In this document: piece by piece, positions 34,936 to 44,200 of the stretch | Numbering within the stretch: the first letter of the stretch is position 1 | Layout of the letters: the number at the start of each line of letters is the position of its first letter | Assembly (NCBI GenBank): GCA_937966555.1 | Contig: CALCLY010000025.1 | Coordinates: 111,614 to 175,613 of the forward strand | From: CALCLY01 sp900552775 | GTDB lineage: Bacteria > Bacillota > Clostridia > UMGS1883 > UMGS1540 | Length of the DNA: 64,000 bases | Direction of reading: 5' to 3' | Made by a program: the position numbers and the translations under genes | Notes under the pieces: model-generated | The model's input: the letters and a program-made list of their open reading frames with translations, nothing else | Database searches by the model: none | What the model was told of the DNA's origin: nothing

Positions 34936-36405
34936 ATGGATATATATGAGGATATCGCAAAGAGAACGCAGGGGGATATTTATATGGGTGTTGTCGGACC
35001 TGTGAGGACAGGCAAGTCAACATTTATCAAAAAATTCATGGAGCTTCTGGTTCTGCCGAACATTACGGCAGGCAGCATGAGAGAGAGGGCGCAGGATGAG
35101 CTTCCGCAAAGCGCTGCCGGGAGAACGATTATGACAACGGAGCCGAAATTTATTCCTAATGAAGCCGTTGAAATCAGTGTTTCTGAAAACGCCAAAATGA
35201 ACGTAAGAATGATAGATTGCGTCGGTTATCTTGTTGAGGGCGCTTTGGGAGACAGCGAAGACGGGAAAATGAGAATGGTGAAAACTCCGTGGTCGGACGA
35301 TGAGATGCCGTTCGGAAGAGCGGCGGAAATCGGGACACAAAAAGTAATAAAAGAACATTCGAGTATAGGGCTTGTCGTGACAACGGACGGTTCTTTTTCG
35401 GAAATTCCGCGCAGCGGCTATGTTGATGCCGAGGAACGCGTTATAAATGAACTTCGCGAGATAAACAAACCGTTTGTTGTGCTTTTAAACAGCGCCGAGC
35501 CGCAAAGCGCGGAGTGTAAAAAACTGCGCGGCGAACTTGCAAAAAAATATAACGTGAATGTTATGGCGGTTAACTGTGCACGCTTGAGCGTGGAGGACAT
35601 AAACAAAATAATTGAAGCGGTGCTTTTTGAATTTCCGCTTACGGAAATTTCAATCGATTTGCCGAGCTTTGTCACCGCGCTTGACGATGAACATTACATT
35701 AAAAAAGAAATTTACGGCAAAATCCGCTCCGAAATCGAGAATTTGGGAAATATACGCAGCGTATCGGGATTTGCAAACGCATTTTCGGATATGGAATATG
35801 CGGATAAAGCCACGGTTGACGAAATAAGCCTCGGCAGTGGAAAAGTCCGCATGACGGTAAGTGCTCCGCAGGGGCTTTTCTATAAAATCCTGAGTGATGA
35901 AACAGGGTTTGAAATAGACAGCGAAGGCGGCCTGATGAGCCTTATGAAAGACCTGGCAAACGCAAAGAAAAACTATGATAAGCTTGAATACGCTTTGCAC
36001 GAGGTTCAGGAAAAAGGATACGGCATTGTTTCGCCGTCTATTGACGAGCTTTCGCTCGAAGAACCCGAAATAGTAAAACAGGGCGGCAGATTCGGAGTAA
36101 GGCTCAGAGCTTCCGCGCCGTCCATACATATGATTCGCGCAGATATCGAAACGGAGGTAAGTCCGATAGTCGGAACGGAGAAACAGTCCGAAGAACTTGT
36201 AAAATACTTGCTTTCGGAATTTGAAGTTGACCCCAAAAAGATTTGGGAATCAAATCTCTTCGGCAAATCTCTGCATGAACTTGTAAACGAAGGGCTGCAC
36301 AATAAACTCTCACGTATGCCGGAGGACGCTCAGACAAAGCTGCGCGAAACGCTGCAAAAAATAATTAACGAAGGCAGCGGCGGTCTTATCTGTATTATTC
36401 TGTAG
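34936..36405 (+). CDS. spoIVA: stage IV sporulation protein A
   Basis: A 489-residue ATPase that polymerises around the forespore to form the base of the spore coat. The N-terminal Walker A motif is GPVRTGKST (21-29); MIDCVGYLVEGA near 93 and the SLPSF-type C-terminal region fit the family, and the length is close to the 492 residues of the Bacillus protein. ATG 34936 follows AAGGAGG; a longer frame upstream crosses the divergent promoter and is not real. Direct evidence that the organism makes endospores. Confidence 0.96.
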   Translation: MDIYEDIAKRTQGDIYMGVVGPVRTGKSTFIKKFMELLVLPNITAGSMRERAQDELPQSAAGRTIMTTEPKFIPNEAVEISVSENAKMNVRMIDCVGYLVEGALGDSEDGKMRMVKTPWSDDEMPFGRAAEIGTQKVIKEHSSIGLVVTTDGSFSEIPRSGYVDAEERVINELREINKPFVVLLNSAEPQSAECKKLRGELAKKYNVNVMAVNCARLSVEDINKIIEAVLFEFPLTEISIDLPSFVTALDDEHYIKKEIYGKIRSEIENLGNIRSVSGFANAFSDMEYADKATVDEISLGSGKVRMTVSAPQGLFYKILSDETGFEIDSEGGLMSLMKDLANAKKNYDKLEYALHEVQEKGYGIVSPSIDELSLEEPEIVKQGGRFGVRLRASAPSIHMIRADIETEVSPIVGTEKQSEELVKYLLSEFEVDPKKIWESNLFGKSLHELVNEGLHNKLSRMPEDAQTKLRETLQKIINEGSGGLICIIL

Positions 36406-36438
36406 AAATTCACTTGTCGCTTGTATCTGAAAAAAGAC

Positions 36439-36476
36439 GGTGCGGTAAAACGGTTTCGTTTTGCTGCACCCTTTTT
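36439..36476 (+). terminator. terminator after spoIVA
   Basis: A 13-bp stem (GGTGCGGTAAAAC at 36439-36451 with GTTTTGCTGCACC at 36458-36470, two wobble pairs), a 6-nt loop and the tail CTTTTTG. Confidence 0.8.
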
Positions 36477-36520
36477 GATCTATGCGGTTTTAAAGCACGA
36501 AAGTATATTCATTAAATGAC

Positions 36521-36549
36521 TTGACAGAATGGGTTATTTGGCGTAAAAT
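36521..36549 (+). promoter_or_regulatory. sigma-A type promoter of the GH78-like gene
   Basis: A perfect TTGACA (36521-36526) and TAAAAT (36544-36549) with a 17-bp spacer, about 95 bp before the start codon. Confidence 0.7.
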
Positions 36550-36643
36550 GATATATATGGTATAAATATGTCATATTCTTAGAAAACGGAGTTTGACACG
36601 ATATTTCAGAATTAAATTTATGCCGGGAGGAAAAATACTGAAA

Positions 36644-38674
36644 ATGAGCAAATTTATATGGACCGATAAACAAAGTGAAATTAATTCCTATGCTCGGTTT
36701 AAAACGAATTTCAAAAATGAAAAATTACATTCAGATTCTGCAATTAAAATAAGCGCCGACACCGAATATGCGTTATATTTAAACGGAAGATTTGTTGATT
36801 GCGGTCAGTATGACGATTATCCGTTTGATAAAATTTATGATGAAACTGACATTTCAAAATTTTTGCGCATCGGAGACAACGAGCTTTGCATTGACGTATA
36901 TTATCAGGGTATATCATCATTTCAGTATGCCGTTGGCGATCCCGGACTTTGGTTTGAAGTTATCAGGGACGGGAAGGTCGTGTGCGAAAGCGGCGAGGAT
37001 GTTCTTTCCTGTCCGATAAGTGCATATAAATTCGGAAAAATGCCTCTTATAACATGTCAGCTCGGATATACGTACGAATATGACGCAAGAATTTCTCTCG
37101 GCGAGTTTTCAAAGTCATTTGAATATGAAAGCACTCCGAATATGCGTCCGCGTCCGATTAAAAAATGTACTTTAAAAAAGGAAGACGCGGCTCTTAAAAC
37201 ACAGGGCATTTTCCTGAGAAACGAAGAGGGGGACTTTCTCTGTCATAAAAATGCTGACGAAATATTCGAAAACGGCAGAATAAAAGCGGAAAACACTTAT
37301 TTTCTCTATGATTTCGGCATGGAGAAAACGGGGTACTTTGAAATGGAACTGGACGCCGAGGAAGGCGCCGTTATCGATATAATGTTCGGCGAGCATCTTG
37401 ATGATTTGAGGGTCAGAGCGCATATAGGCGGGAGAAAATTTGAGAACAGATATATTTGCAGAGGCGGCGTTCAGAAATTTTTCTATCCGTTTAAAAGAAT
37501 TGCCGGAAGATATATTGAGCTTCATGTACTCGGGAAGATAAACAAAATACACAGTGTTTCCGTTGTATCGGCGGAATATCCTCTTAAAGATATAACATTA
37601 AAGGAAGAGGATTTTTTCATGGAAAAGCTTAATTCAATAAGTAAATATACTCTCAAAATGTGTATGCATGAGCATTATGAAGACTGTCCGTGGAGGGAAC
37701 AGGCACTATATGGCTCGGATTCGAGAAATCAAATGCTTTTCGGTTACTATGCTTTCGGAGAGTTTGAGTTTGCGCGTGCATGTCTTTCTCTTCTCGGTGA
37801 AGGGCTGATGGAGGACGGACATCTCAGAATATGCTCTCCTTCGGACAGCACAAAAAGGATTCCGTGTTTTACATTTATCTGGATTCACGCGATTTTGGAA
37901 TACATTGAGTATTCTAACGATATTCCTTTTGCACAGTGCATGGCTGAAAAGGTTAGAGAAGCTATTGAGAAAAATACGCAGAACATTACGGATAAAGGTG
38001 CTGTCTATCCGAGAAATGATGACATATGGAATTTTTACGAGTGGAGTTTCGGGTGCGACAACGAAGGGATTGAGTTTAGGTATGACAACATCGAATTTGA
38101 TGCCTTGCATAATGTGTATCTCTATATGGCAATTGTGAGCGCCGCAAAAATTATGAAGCTTTGCAAAGATGAAAAAACGGAAGAAAAATACGCTCGTATA
38201 GCAGAAAAAATAAAAGAAATTATCAATAAAGAATTTTGGTGCGAAGAAAAAGGCGTTTATGCCGCATATATTGTAAACGGCGAAAAAGTACAATTTTGTG
38301 AGCTTATGCAGGCAATGGCGCTTTACACGGGTGTTGCGGAGGAAAAAGAAGAGAAGCTGGCGGAGATATTAAAAAGCGAAAACGATTTGATTCCTATCAC
38401 TCTCGCAAATATTGTTTATAAATATGACGCTCTGATGAAAATAAACAAAAATAATTTGAACTATATTTTGGACGATATGAAAAAAATATGGGGCAAAATG
38501 GTTTTTGCGGGAGCGACAACATTCTGGGAAACAGAAAAAGGCGCCGCGGATTTTGATAATGCCGGGAGTCTTTGTCATGGCTGGTCGACTCTGCCCATTT
38601 ATATCACTCAAAGATATTTGCATAACATATCGGCGGAACAAATAAGAAAACTGCATGACGGAAGTGCTTGTTAA
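36644..38674 (+). CDS. GH78-like alpha-L-rhamnosidase family protein
   Basis: A 676-residue protein with N-terminal beta-sandwich domains (about 1-330; YALYLNGRFVDCG near 47 is the typical lectin-like strand of rhamnosidases) and a C-terminal (alpha/alpha)6 barrel with HEHYEDCPWREQALYGSD near 346-363, which corresponds to the catalytic DCP-x-RE region of GH78. No signal peptide, so it would work on imported rhamnosides. ATG 36644 is 13 nt from GGGAGG; an in-frame CTG at 36638 is better spaced and could be used. Followed after 27 bp by the histidine kinase, so the three genes may share a transcript. Confidence 0.72.
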   Translation: MSKFIWTDKQSEINSYARFKTNFKNEKLHSDSAIKISADTEYALYLNGRFVDCGQYDDYPFDKIYDETDISKFLRIGDNELCIDVYYQGISSFQYAVGDPGLWFEVIRDGKVVCESGEDVLSCPISAYKFGKMPLITCQLGYTYEYDARISLGEFSKSFEYESTPNMRPRPIKKCTLKKEDAALKTQGIFLRNEEGDFLCHKNADEIFENGRIKAENTYFLYDFGMEKTGYFEMELDAEEGAVIDIMFGEHLDDLRVRAHIGGRKFENRYICRGGVQKFFYPFKRIAGRYIELHVLGKINKIHSVSVVSAEYPLKDITLKEEDFFMEKLNSISKYTLKMCMHEHYEDCPWREQALYGSDSRNQMLFGYYAFGEFEFARACLSLLGEGLMEDGHLRICSPSDSTKRIPCFTFIWIHAILEYIEYSNDIPFAQCMAEKVREAIEKNTQNITDKGAVYPRNDDIWNFYEWSFGCDNEGIEFRYDNIEFDALHNVYLYMAIVSAAKIMKLCKDEKTEEKYARIAEKIKEIINKEFWCEEKGVYAAYIVNGEKVQFCELMQAMALYTGVAEEKEEKLAEILKSENDLIPITLANIVYKYDALMKINKNNLNYILDDMKKIWGKMVFAGATTFWETEKGAADFDNAGSLCHGWSTLPIYITQRYLHNISAEQIRKLHDGSAC

Positions 38675-38701
38675 CGTTTGTTATAACAGGGGGAGAAGCT
38701 A

Positions 38702-39991
38702 TTGAAAAAAACAATAAAGAATTTTGCAAAGTGTTTTTTTGACGGAAAGCTTGAACTTCGCATACGGCTGTTTAATATTCTTGCTGTTGCCGGGGTATGT
38801 ATCAGTATAGCAACATTTATATTAAACATTATCACGTCAATGTACTTCAGCGTAATCATAAGCGCTCTGCTTGCCGCGCTTTCGGTCGGGCTGTTGGTAT
38901 TTACATACAAAACAGGAAAGTACCAGACAGCATATCTGATAACGATTGTCACAATTTTTATGATTTTCTTCCCCGTACTGTTTTTCGTGTCCGGCGGGTA
39001 CAAGGGCGGTATGCCCTCAATGTTTATTTTTGCGGTTCTTTTTACCGTACTTATGCTTAAGGGAAAGCTTGCGCTTTGGGTATCTCTTGCCGAAATTTTG
39101 GAATATTTGGCGGCAGCATTTATAGGGTACTTAAATCCGCAGCTTATCACGTGGTTTGAAACAGAATCCGAGATGCTTGCTGACATTCTTATTACAACAA
39201 CGGCTGTCAGCATATCCTGCGGAGTTGTTTTGTACCTTCATCTTCGCGAATATGAAGCTCAGAGAATAAAACTTGCTGAACAGAACGAACAGCTTAAACG
39301 CAATGATGAAGCAAAATCGGTATTTTTAACAACCGTGGCGCATGAAATTAAAAATCCTCTGAACGCAATAAATCTGCACGCAAGAGATACATTTGAATTG
39401 CTTGATGAACAAAATCCCGAAATACAAGTTATGAAGGAAAACCAAAAAACGATTGAAAAAATGGTTGTGCGCATCGATGCGATAGTGGTTGAGCTTATGG
39501 ACACAGTAGCTATAGAACAGGGGAGACTTTCACTTGACCTTATTCCGGTGCGTTTGTCACAGCTTTTGCGCGAGGTCACAAAAAGCTATTTCGGAAAAAA
39601 TGATACGGGAGAGAACACGCTTGTTTTAAGTGTCGACGATACTTTGCCGCCTATAATGGCGGACTACGCAAGGATTATTCAGGTTGTAACAAATTTGCTT
39701 TCAAACAGTCTCAGACACACAAAAAACGGTGTTATCGAAATTTCACTTAAAAGCCGGGGACGTGATCAGCTTGTTTCGGTTTCCGATAACGGCGAGGGAA
39801 TGAGAGATGACATAAAAGCGAAGGCGTTTGACGGATATGTTTCCGTGAGCGATGAATATTGGCGGCACGGAATAGGTCTTTATGTATGCTATCGTGTTAT
39901 TGAGGCGCACGGCGGTAAAATATGGATTGAAAGCGAACTCGGCAAGGGTACAACCGTATCTTTCACACTGCCGAATACAGAGGTGGAATAA
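38702..39991 (+). CDS. membrane sensor histidine kinase
   Basis: A 429-residue kinase with about six membrane segments in residues 25-180 and no large extracellular sensor domain. The dimerisation box has the phospho-acceptor H214 in TVAHEIKNPLNAI. The ATPase domain has the N box NLLSNSLRHTKNG near 336, G1 VSDNGEGM near 361 and G2 GIGLYVCYRVIEAHGG near 393. The start is TTG after GGGGGAG. The response regulator starts at the base after its stop codon. Its signal may come from within the membrane; the target could be the GH78-like gene before it or the surface-protein operon after it. Confidence 0.88.
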   Translation: MKKTIKNFAKCFFDGKLELRIRLFNILAVAGVCISIATFILNIITSMYFSVIISALLAALSVGLLVFTYKTGKYQTAYLITIVTIFMIFFPVLFFVSGGYKGGMPSMFIFAVLFTVLMLKGKLALWVSLAEILEYLAAAFIGYLNPQLITWFETESEMLADILITTTAVSISCGVVLYLHLREYEAQRIKLAEQNEQLKRNDEAKSVFLTTVAHEIKNPLNAINLHARDTFELLDEQNPEIQVMKENQKTIEKMVVRIDAIVVELMDTVAIEQGRLSLDLIPVRLSQLLREVTKSYFGKNDTGENTLVLSVDDTLPPIMADYARIIQVVTNLLSNSLRHTKNGVIEISLKSRGRDQLVSVSDNGEGMRDDIKAKAFDGYVSVSDEYWRHGIGLYVCYRVIEAHGGKIWIESELGKGTTVSFTLPNTEVE

Positions 39992-40693
39992 ATGGAACAC
40001 AAAAACGCAACGATACTTATTGTCGAAGATGAAGCTGATGTTTTGAATGTAAATGCTCGTATGCTGAAACGCAAGGGCTATAATGTTATAACCGCAACAA
40101 CAGTCAAAGAAAGCCTTATACATCTGTCCGAATGTACGCCGGATATGCTTGTTCTGGATATTATGCTTCCGGACGGCAACGGCTATGATATATGCAAAAA
40201 ATTTCGCAAAACAAGCGATAATCCCGTTGTATTTTTGAGCGGGAAAAGCGGAATTTCCGACAAAGTTTACGGATTGGAGCACGGCGGCGATTATTATCTT
40301 ACAAAGCCGTACAGCTTTGATGAGCTTGTCGCCGTTTCGGAAAGGCTTTTGAGACGCCACTTTAAAGAATGTGCAAAACACGAGCAACTCGGATATATTA
40401 CAAAAGGATCTTTAAAATTAGATGTTTCAAAAAACAAAGCTTTTGTAAACGGCAGAGATGCCGGGCTGACCGTAAAAGAATTCGCATTGCTGCTTATCTT
40501 AATTAAAAACGAAAACAATACAGTTTCGCTCGATGAACTGTATGATGCGGTTTGGGGTGTGCCGTCCGTAAATGACACTCGCACAATACGATTCCATATA
40601 GGAAATTTAAAAAAGAAAATAGACACCGAAAATTCAGAGGATTATGACATTGTCTCGGTTTACGGAAAGGGGTATTCTTTTACAACCGATTAG
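39992..40693 (+). CDS. OmpR-family response regulator
   Basis: A 233-residue regulator with a receiver domain (acidic pair in VEDEAD at 11-16, phospho-acceptor D56 in LVLDIMLPDGNG, Lys in LTKPYSF near 108) and a C-terminal winged-helix DNA-binding domain (about 140-233, ending VSVYGKGYSFTTD). ATG directly follows the kinase stop. Partner of the kinase at 38702. Confidence 0.92.
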   Translation: MEHKNATILIVEDEADVLNVNARMLKRKGYNVITATTVKESLIHLSECTPDMLVLDIMLPDGNGYDICKKFRKTSDNPVVFLSGKSGISDKVYGLEHGGDYYLTKPYSFDELVAVSERLLRRHFKECAKHEQLGYITKGSLKLDVSKNKAFVNGRDAGLTVKEFALLLILIKNENNTVSLDELYDAVWGVPSVNDTRTIRFHIGNLKKKIDTENSEDYDIVSVYGKGYSFTTD

Positions 40694-40738
40694 ATTGTGA
40701 GTTTTTCCTAACAATTCAAATAATAAGTTTTTTTCTGT

Positions 40739-40800
40739 TATAATCAATATAACGGAAAAGCTGTCGCTCCGACCGGCTTTTTGCCTGTCGGAGTTTTTTG
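40739..40800 (+). promoter_or_regulatory. possible promoter -10 and leader hairpin before the receiver-giant operon
   Basis: A TATAAT at 40739-40744 without a good -35 is followed by a hairpin with a T tail at 40767-40800. If the -10 is real, the hairpin lies in the 5' leader of the downstream genes and could act as an attenuator; otherwise it is simply the terminator of the regulator gene. Confidence 0.35.
40767..40800 (+). terminator. terminator-like hairpin after the response regulator
   Basis: CTCCGAC (40767-40773) pairs with GTCGGAG (40787-40793), with a shorter CGGC/GCC inner stem, and is followed by TTTTTTG. It ends only about 5 nt before the GGAGGT ribosome binding site of the next gene. 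Confidence 0.7.
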
Positions 40801-40816
40801 TTTTGGAGGTGTTTGC

Positions 40817-41188
40817 TTGAAAATACTGATTATCGGTTATGACGCAGAGCTTACGGCTCTGACGGGAAAAATGCTGAGCCGCAAGGGATATAATACTATT
40901 TGCAGTACAGATAGCGGCGAGGTTTTATCATTGATTGAAAGAGAAAACATTCGGCTTGTTATCGCTGACATTGAAACAGATGAGGCGGAACGCTTAAAAT
41001 TCTGTCGTTTAATAAAGAGTACTCAAAAATCGCCGAAGATTCTTTTTGTCGGCAGAAGCAGTGATGAAGAAATCAAAGCTTTGAATGCGGGTGCGGATGA
41101 TTGGATAAAAAAGCCGTATAAAACAGCTGTGTTTATTGCACGGATAGCCGCGCTTATGCGGCAGCATGAAACGGTTTTGCAGAAATGA
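40817..41188 (+). CDS. stand-alone degenerate receiver-domain protein
   Basis: A 123-residue single-domain response regulator. The phospho-acceptor D51 (IADIETD) and the conserved Lys K99 (IKKPYK) are present. The N-terminal acidic pair is reduced to one Asp (D9 in IIGYDAE), and the conserved Thr/Ser before the Lys seems to be Gly79 (ILFVGRSS). Phosphorylation is therefore doubtful. It has no output domain. TTG start with GGAGGT 6 nt upstream. The N-terminal half (GKMLSRKGYNTIC) resembles that of the adjacent full regulator (ARMLKRKGYNVIT), suggesting duplication. It ends 13 bp before the first giant gene and is probably its transcript partner. Confidence 0.8.
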   Translation: MKILIIGYDAELTALTGKMLSRKGYNTICSTDSGEVLSLIERENIRLVIADIETDEAERLKFCRLIKSTQKSPKILFVGRSSDEEIKALNAGADDWIKKPYKTAVFIARIAALMRQHETVLQK

Positions 41189-41201
41189 AAGGAGAATCTA
41201 T

Positions 41202-44200
41202 ATGAAGAAAAAACTTACGGCATTTGTACTTTCGTTCGGAATGGTTATAGCCCAGATTTTCGGCGGTGCAACACATGTATCCGCTAAAAACGGGCAAAAC
41301 GCATACGGGCATCGTGTAACATATAAACCGATAAATTTGCTTTATACAGGCGGCGAATCTTTAAAGCTTTTTGATGCAAACATAACGGCTTGGGCAGGTC
41401 TGAGCGACAGAGTTACGCAAAACGAGGCAGAATCCATAAAATGGCTTTCGGATAACAATTATCTTTTAAACCATTTCGGACGTAAGACCAACACAAAAAT
41501 AGACACGCCGGGGTGCTTTAATTCAAAAGGTGAGTGGCAGACCGCTCTTAAGGGTCCGATCAATGTAAGAAAGTGGTATGCCAACGTACGGTTTGATGCG
41601 CTCGCCGATAAGGAGCAGAGAGAAAAAGGGAATATCTCAAATTTGTATAACAAAGGCGATATACAATACTTTTTCTCTTATAAAGTAAAAACCGTCCAAA
41701 CAAGATGGGGTCTGACCGGAAAAAGCAACGATACCGGTATAACATGTATTATGAATCAATTTACAAATTCCGGCGGCGGAGGCTGGAAGAAGTATAACAC
41801 AATTCTTGATGGACCGAATCTGATGAATTTCTCCGCTTGGGAAAGCGGTAAAGACTTAGGTTATCTTTCATTTGTGGCAAACAGTGACCGTGACGACAGA
41901 GTAGATTCATATTTGTCCGGTGCAATGCTTGTCGGCAGAGATATAAGAGGACCGAAAATCGATTCGGTTAAAATTACAACCGATATAGGCGGAAAAAATG
42001 AGTTGGAGAACGGAACAATCACGCTTGACACAATAGAAAAACTCAATGACCGCACCGTATATTTTCAGGTACAGTGGGATGAACCTGTTGTGTTTAACAA
42101 CTTGTCACAAGACGAAATTGCCAAACTTTCTTTAAACATTGAGACGCTTGGCATTGACGGAACAAGCGGAATTATTGCAGAAGCACCGTTTTTTAAATTT
42201 GAGCCGTCGAAAACGGACGGAAAACCCGTTATGGTTTTTGAATATAAAATTGCAGATCCGTATACCGAAGGTTCGGTCGCTGCGCAGGAGCGAGGCTTTT
42301 ATTATAAATTCAGCAACGTAACCGTGTCGGAAAAAGAAAATACAAATCTTTGGAATAATATATATGATATTTCAGGTAACCGATTTGCTGCGGACGAAAA
42401 CGGCGTTCAGCCGGCAAGCAAGGTTGTTACACCTGTGAGCGGTGATGCAAAGGTTGACCTTATGCCCTTCGGCATAAAGAACATAAGAGTGACAAAAGAC
42501 CCCGACGACGGCAACGCTTTCATCAAAGCAGGCGGACTGCTCGGCGTGACTCTGGAGCTTAACAAGGCTTTTGAGCCTAATGCCGCACTCGGTGATATGC
42601 CGGTGATAACGCTTAATATTAAAGATCCATACGGCAAAAATACCATGATAAAGCCGGATGAAAACCGTCTGACGAAAAAAATAAAGTGGCGTAATGACTG
42701 GATTGACAGTTGGTACTTCTCAAACGAATCCGGATATCTGTATCCCGTTATGCTGAGTGCGGACAGAAGGAGCATTACTTACTATATGCAGCTTTATCCC
42801 GGTTATGTCATGGAGGGCACATCGGTTAAGGTTACGGATGTTTCTGCAGGGAAAAATCCGGTTGAGGATGAATCGGGATACAGCTTTATGAATTATAAAG
42901 CAAACGAAGATATGCTGTGCCCAACCGATATTCCAAACGGTGCGAAGAGCAAAACAGCTCAATACTGTGTATCGCCCGATAAGCAATACAAATTTGACTT
43001 TGAAGCACCCGAAATTGATTTTGCCGTAAACGATGAAGGCGGCGGCGTTGTTGCAATAACAGCCGCTGCACAGGACAGTTCGCTTGACGGATGTGAAGCG
43101 GCGTTTACGGTGAAAGTAAATGGCAGAACCACCGGCGGTGGAATAAGCTTTCAGGCGGCAGCCGGTGCAGCGTATGACGATTCCAAATGGATAGAGAACG
43201 AAAAAGGAGCAACGATTGCATCATTCAGCGCGCCGATTATCGATGGTAAGGCTTACGGATTCATTAAACTGCCGATTGGATGCGAGACGGACAGAATCAC
43301 TGTCGGTACGGTTGTGACTGATGAAGCGGGAAACAGCTCAAGTGCGGAGCGTGAGTTTTGCGCACCGGATTGGGCAGGTTTTGATACCCTTGCGCCGGCA
43401 ATAAATCTGACGGTAAAAGGGGAAGATGTAATTGTTGATATTACGGATATCGATGATGATGTTACTTATTCCTACGGATTCTCCGATGACGGGAACACGG
43501 AGCCTGCCTACACTTCCGCAAACGGAAAACAGGTAACTGTTTTGCCGCCGGATAATCTGCCCGTGTCAGAAAACACGGTTCATGAACGGGTACTGTGGGT
43601 AACGGCAAAGGATTCACGCGGCAACAAGAGTGAGACAGTAAAGCTTCCTGTGAAATATGACAGAACATTCACCGAGATTGTTATAGAATCCGCCGACACG
43701 GATAAACAGTATCTCATCGGTGACTATCCGGTGGTTGAATACAAGGTAAAAAATTCAACGGAGTTTTGGTACAGGTGGGCAGAGAAACCGGCGAATGTGT
43801 CCGATACAGCGGCATATATAGCCGATTGTCTTGAAAAAATCAAACCCGATCATGTGTTTGACCCGAAAGATTTCAGCTATGCCACGGCGATTGCTGAGCT
43901 CAGCGGCGATACATCGGTGGTATCTGTCAATCCCGATGACGAGAGCTGCGGCGAGAGCATTGCCGCAAACGATACTACCCGTCCGATTATGCTTATAATC
44001 GGAGCAGGGCGCGGGGACGGAACAACTCTTGTGAAAACAATTGAATTTGACACGTTCTACAGTGCGCCAAAAGCTAAGGTACGCCAGACGCGTTACTCAA
44101 CAAATGACGGCATGGGTAAGAGGGTTGACTATATAAGAGATGCCGATGGCGGCGGACTTATATGGGCGGATGACGAATATGAAAATCCCACAAACACGCC

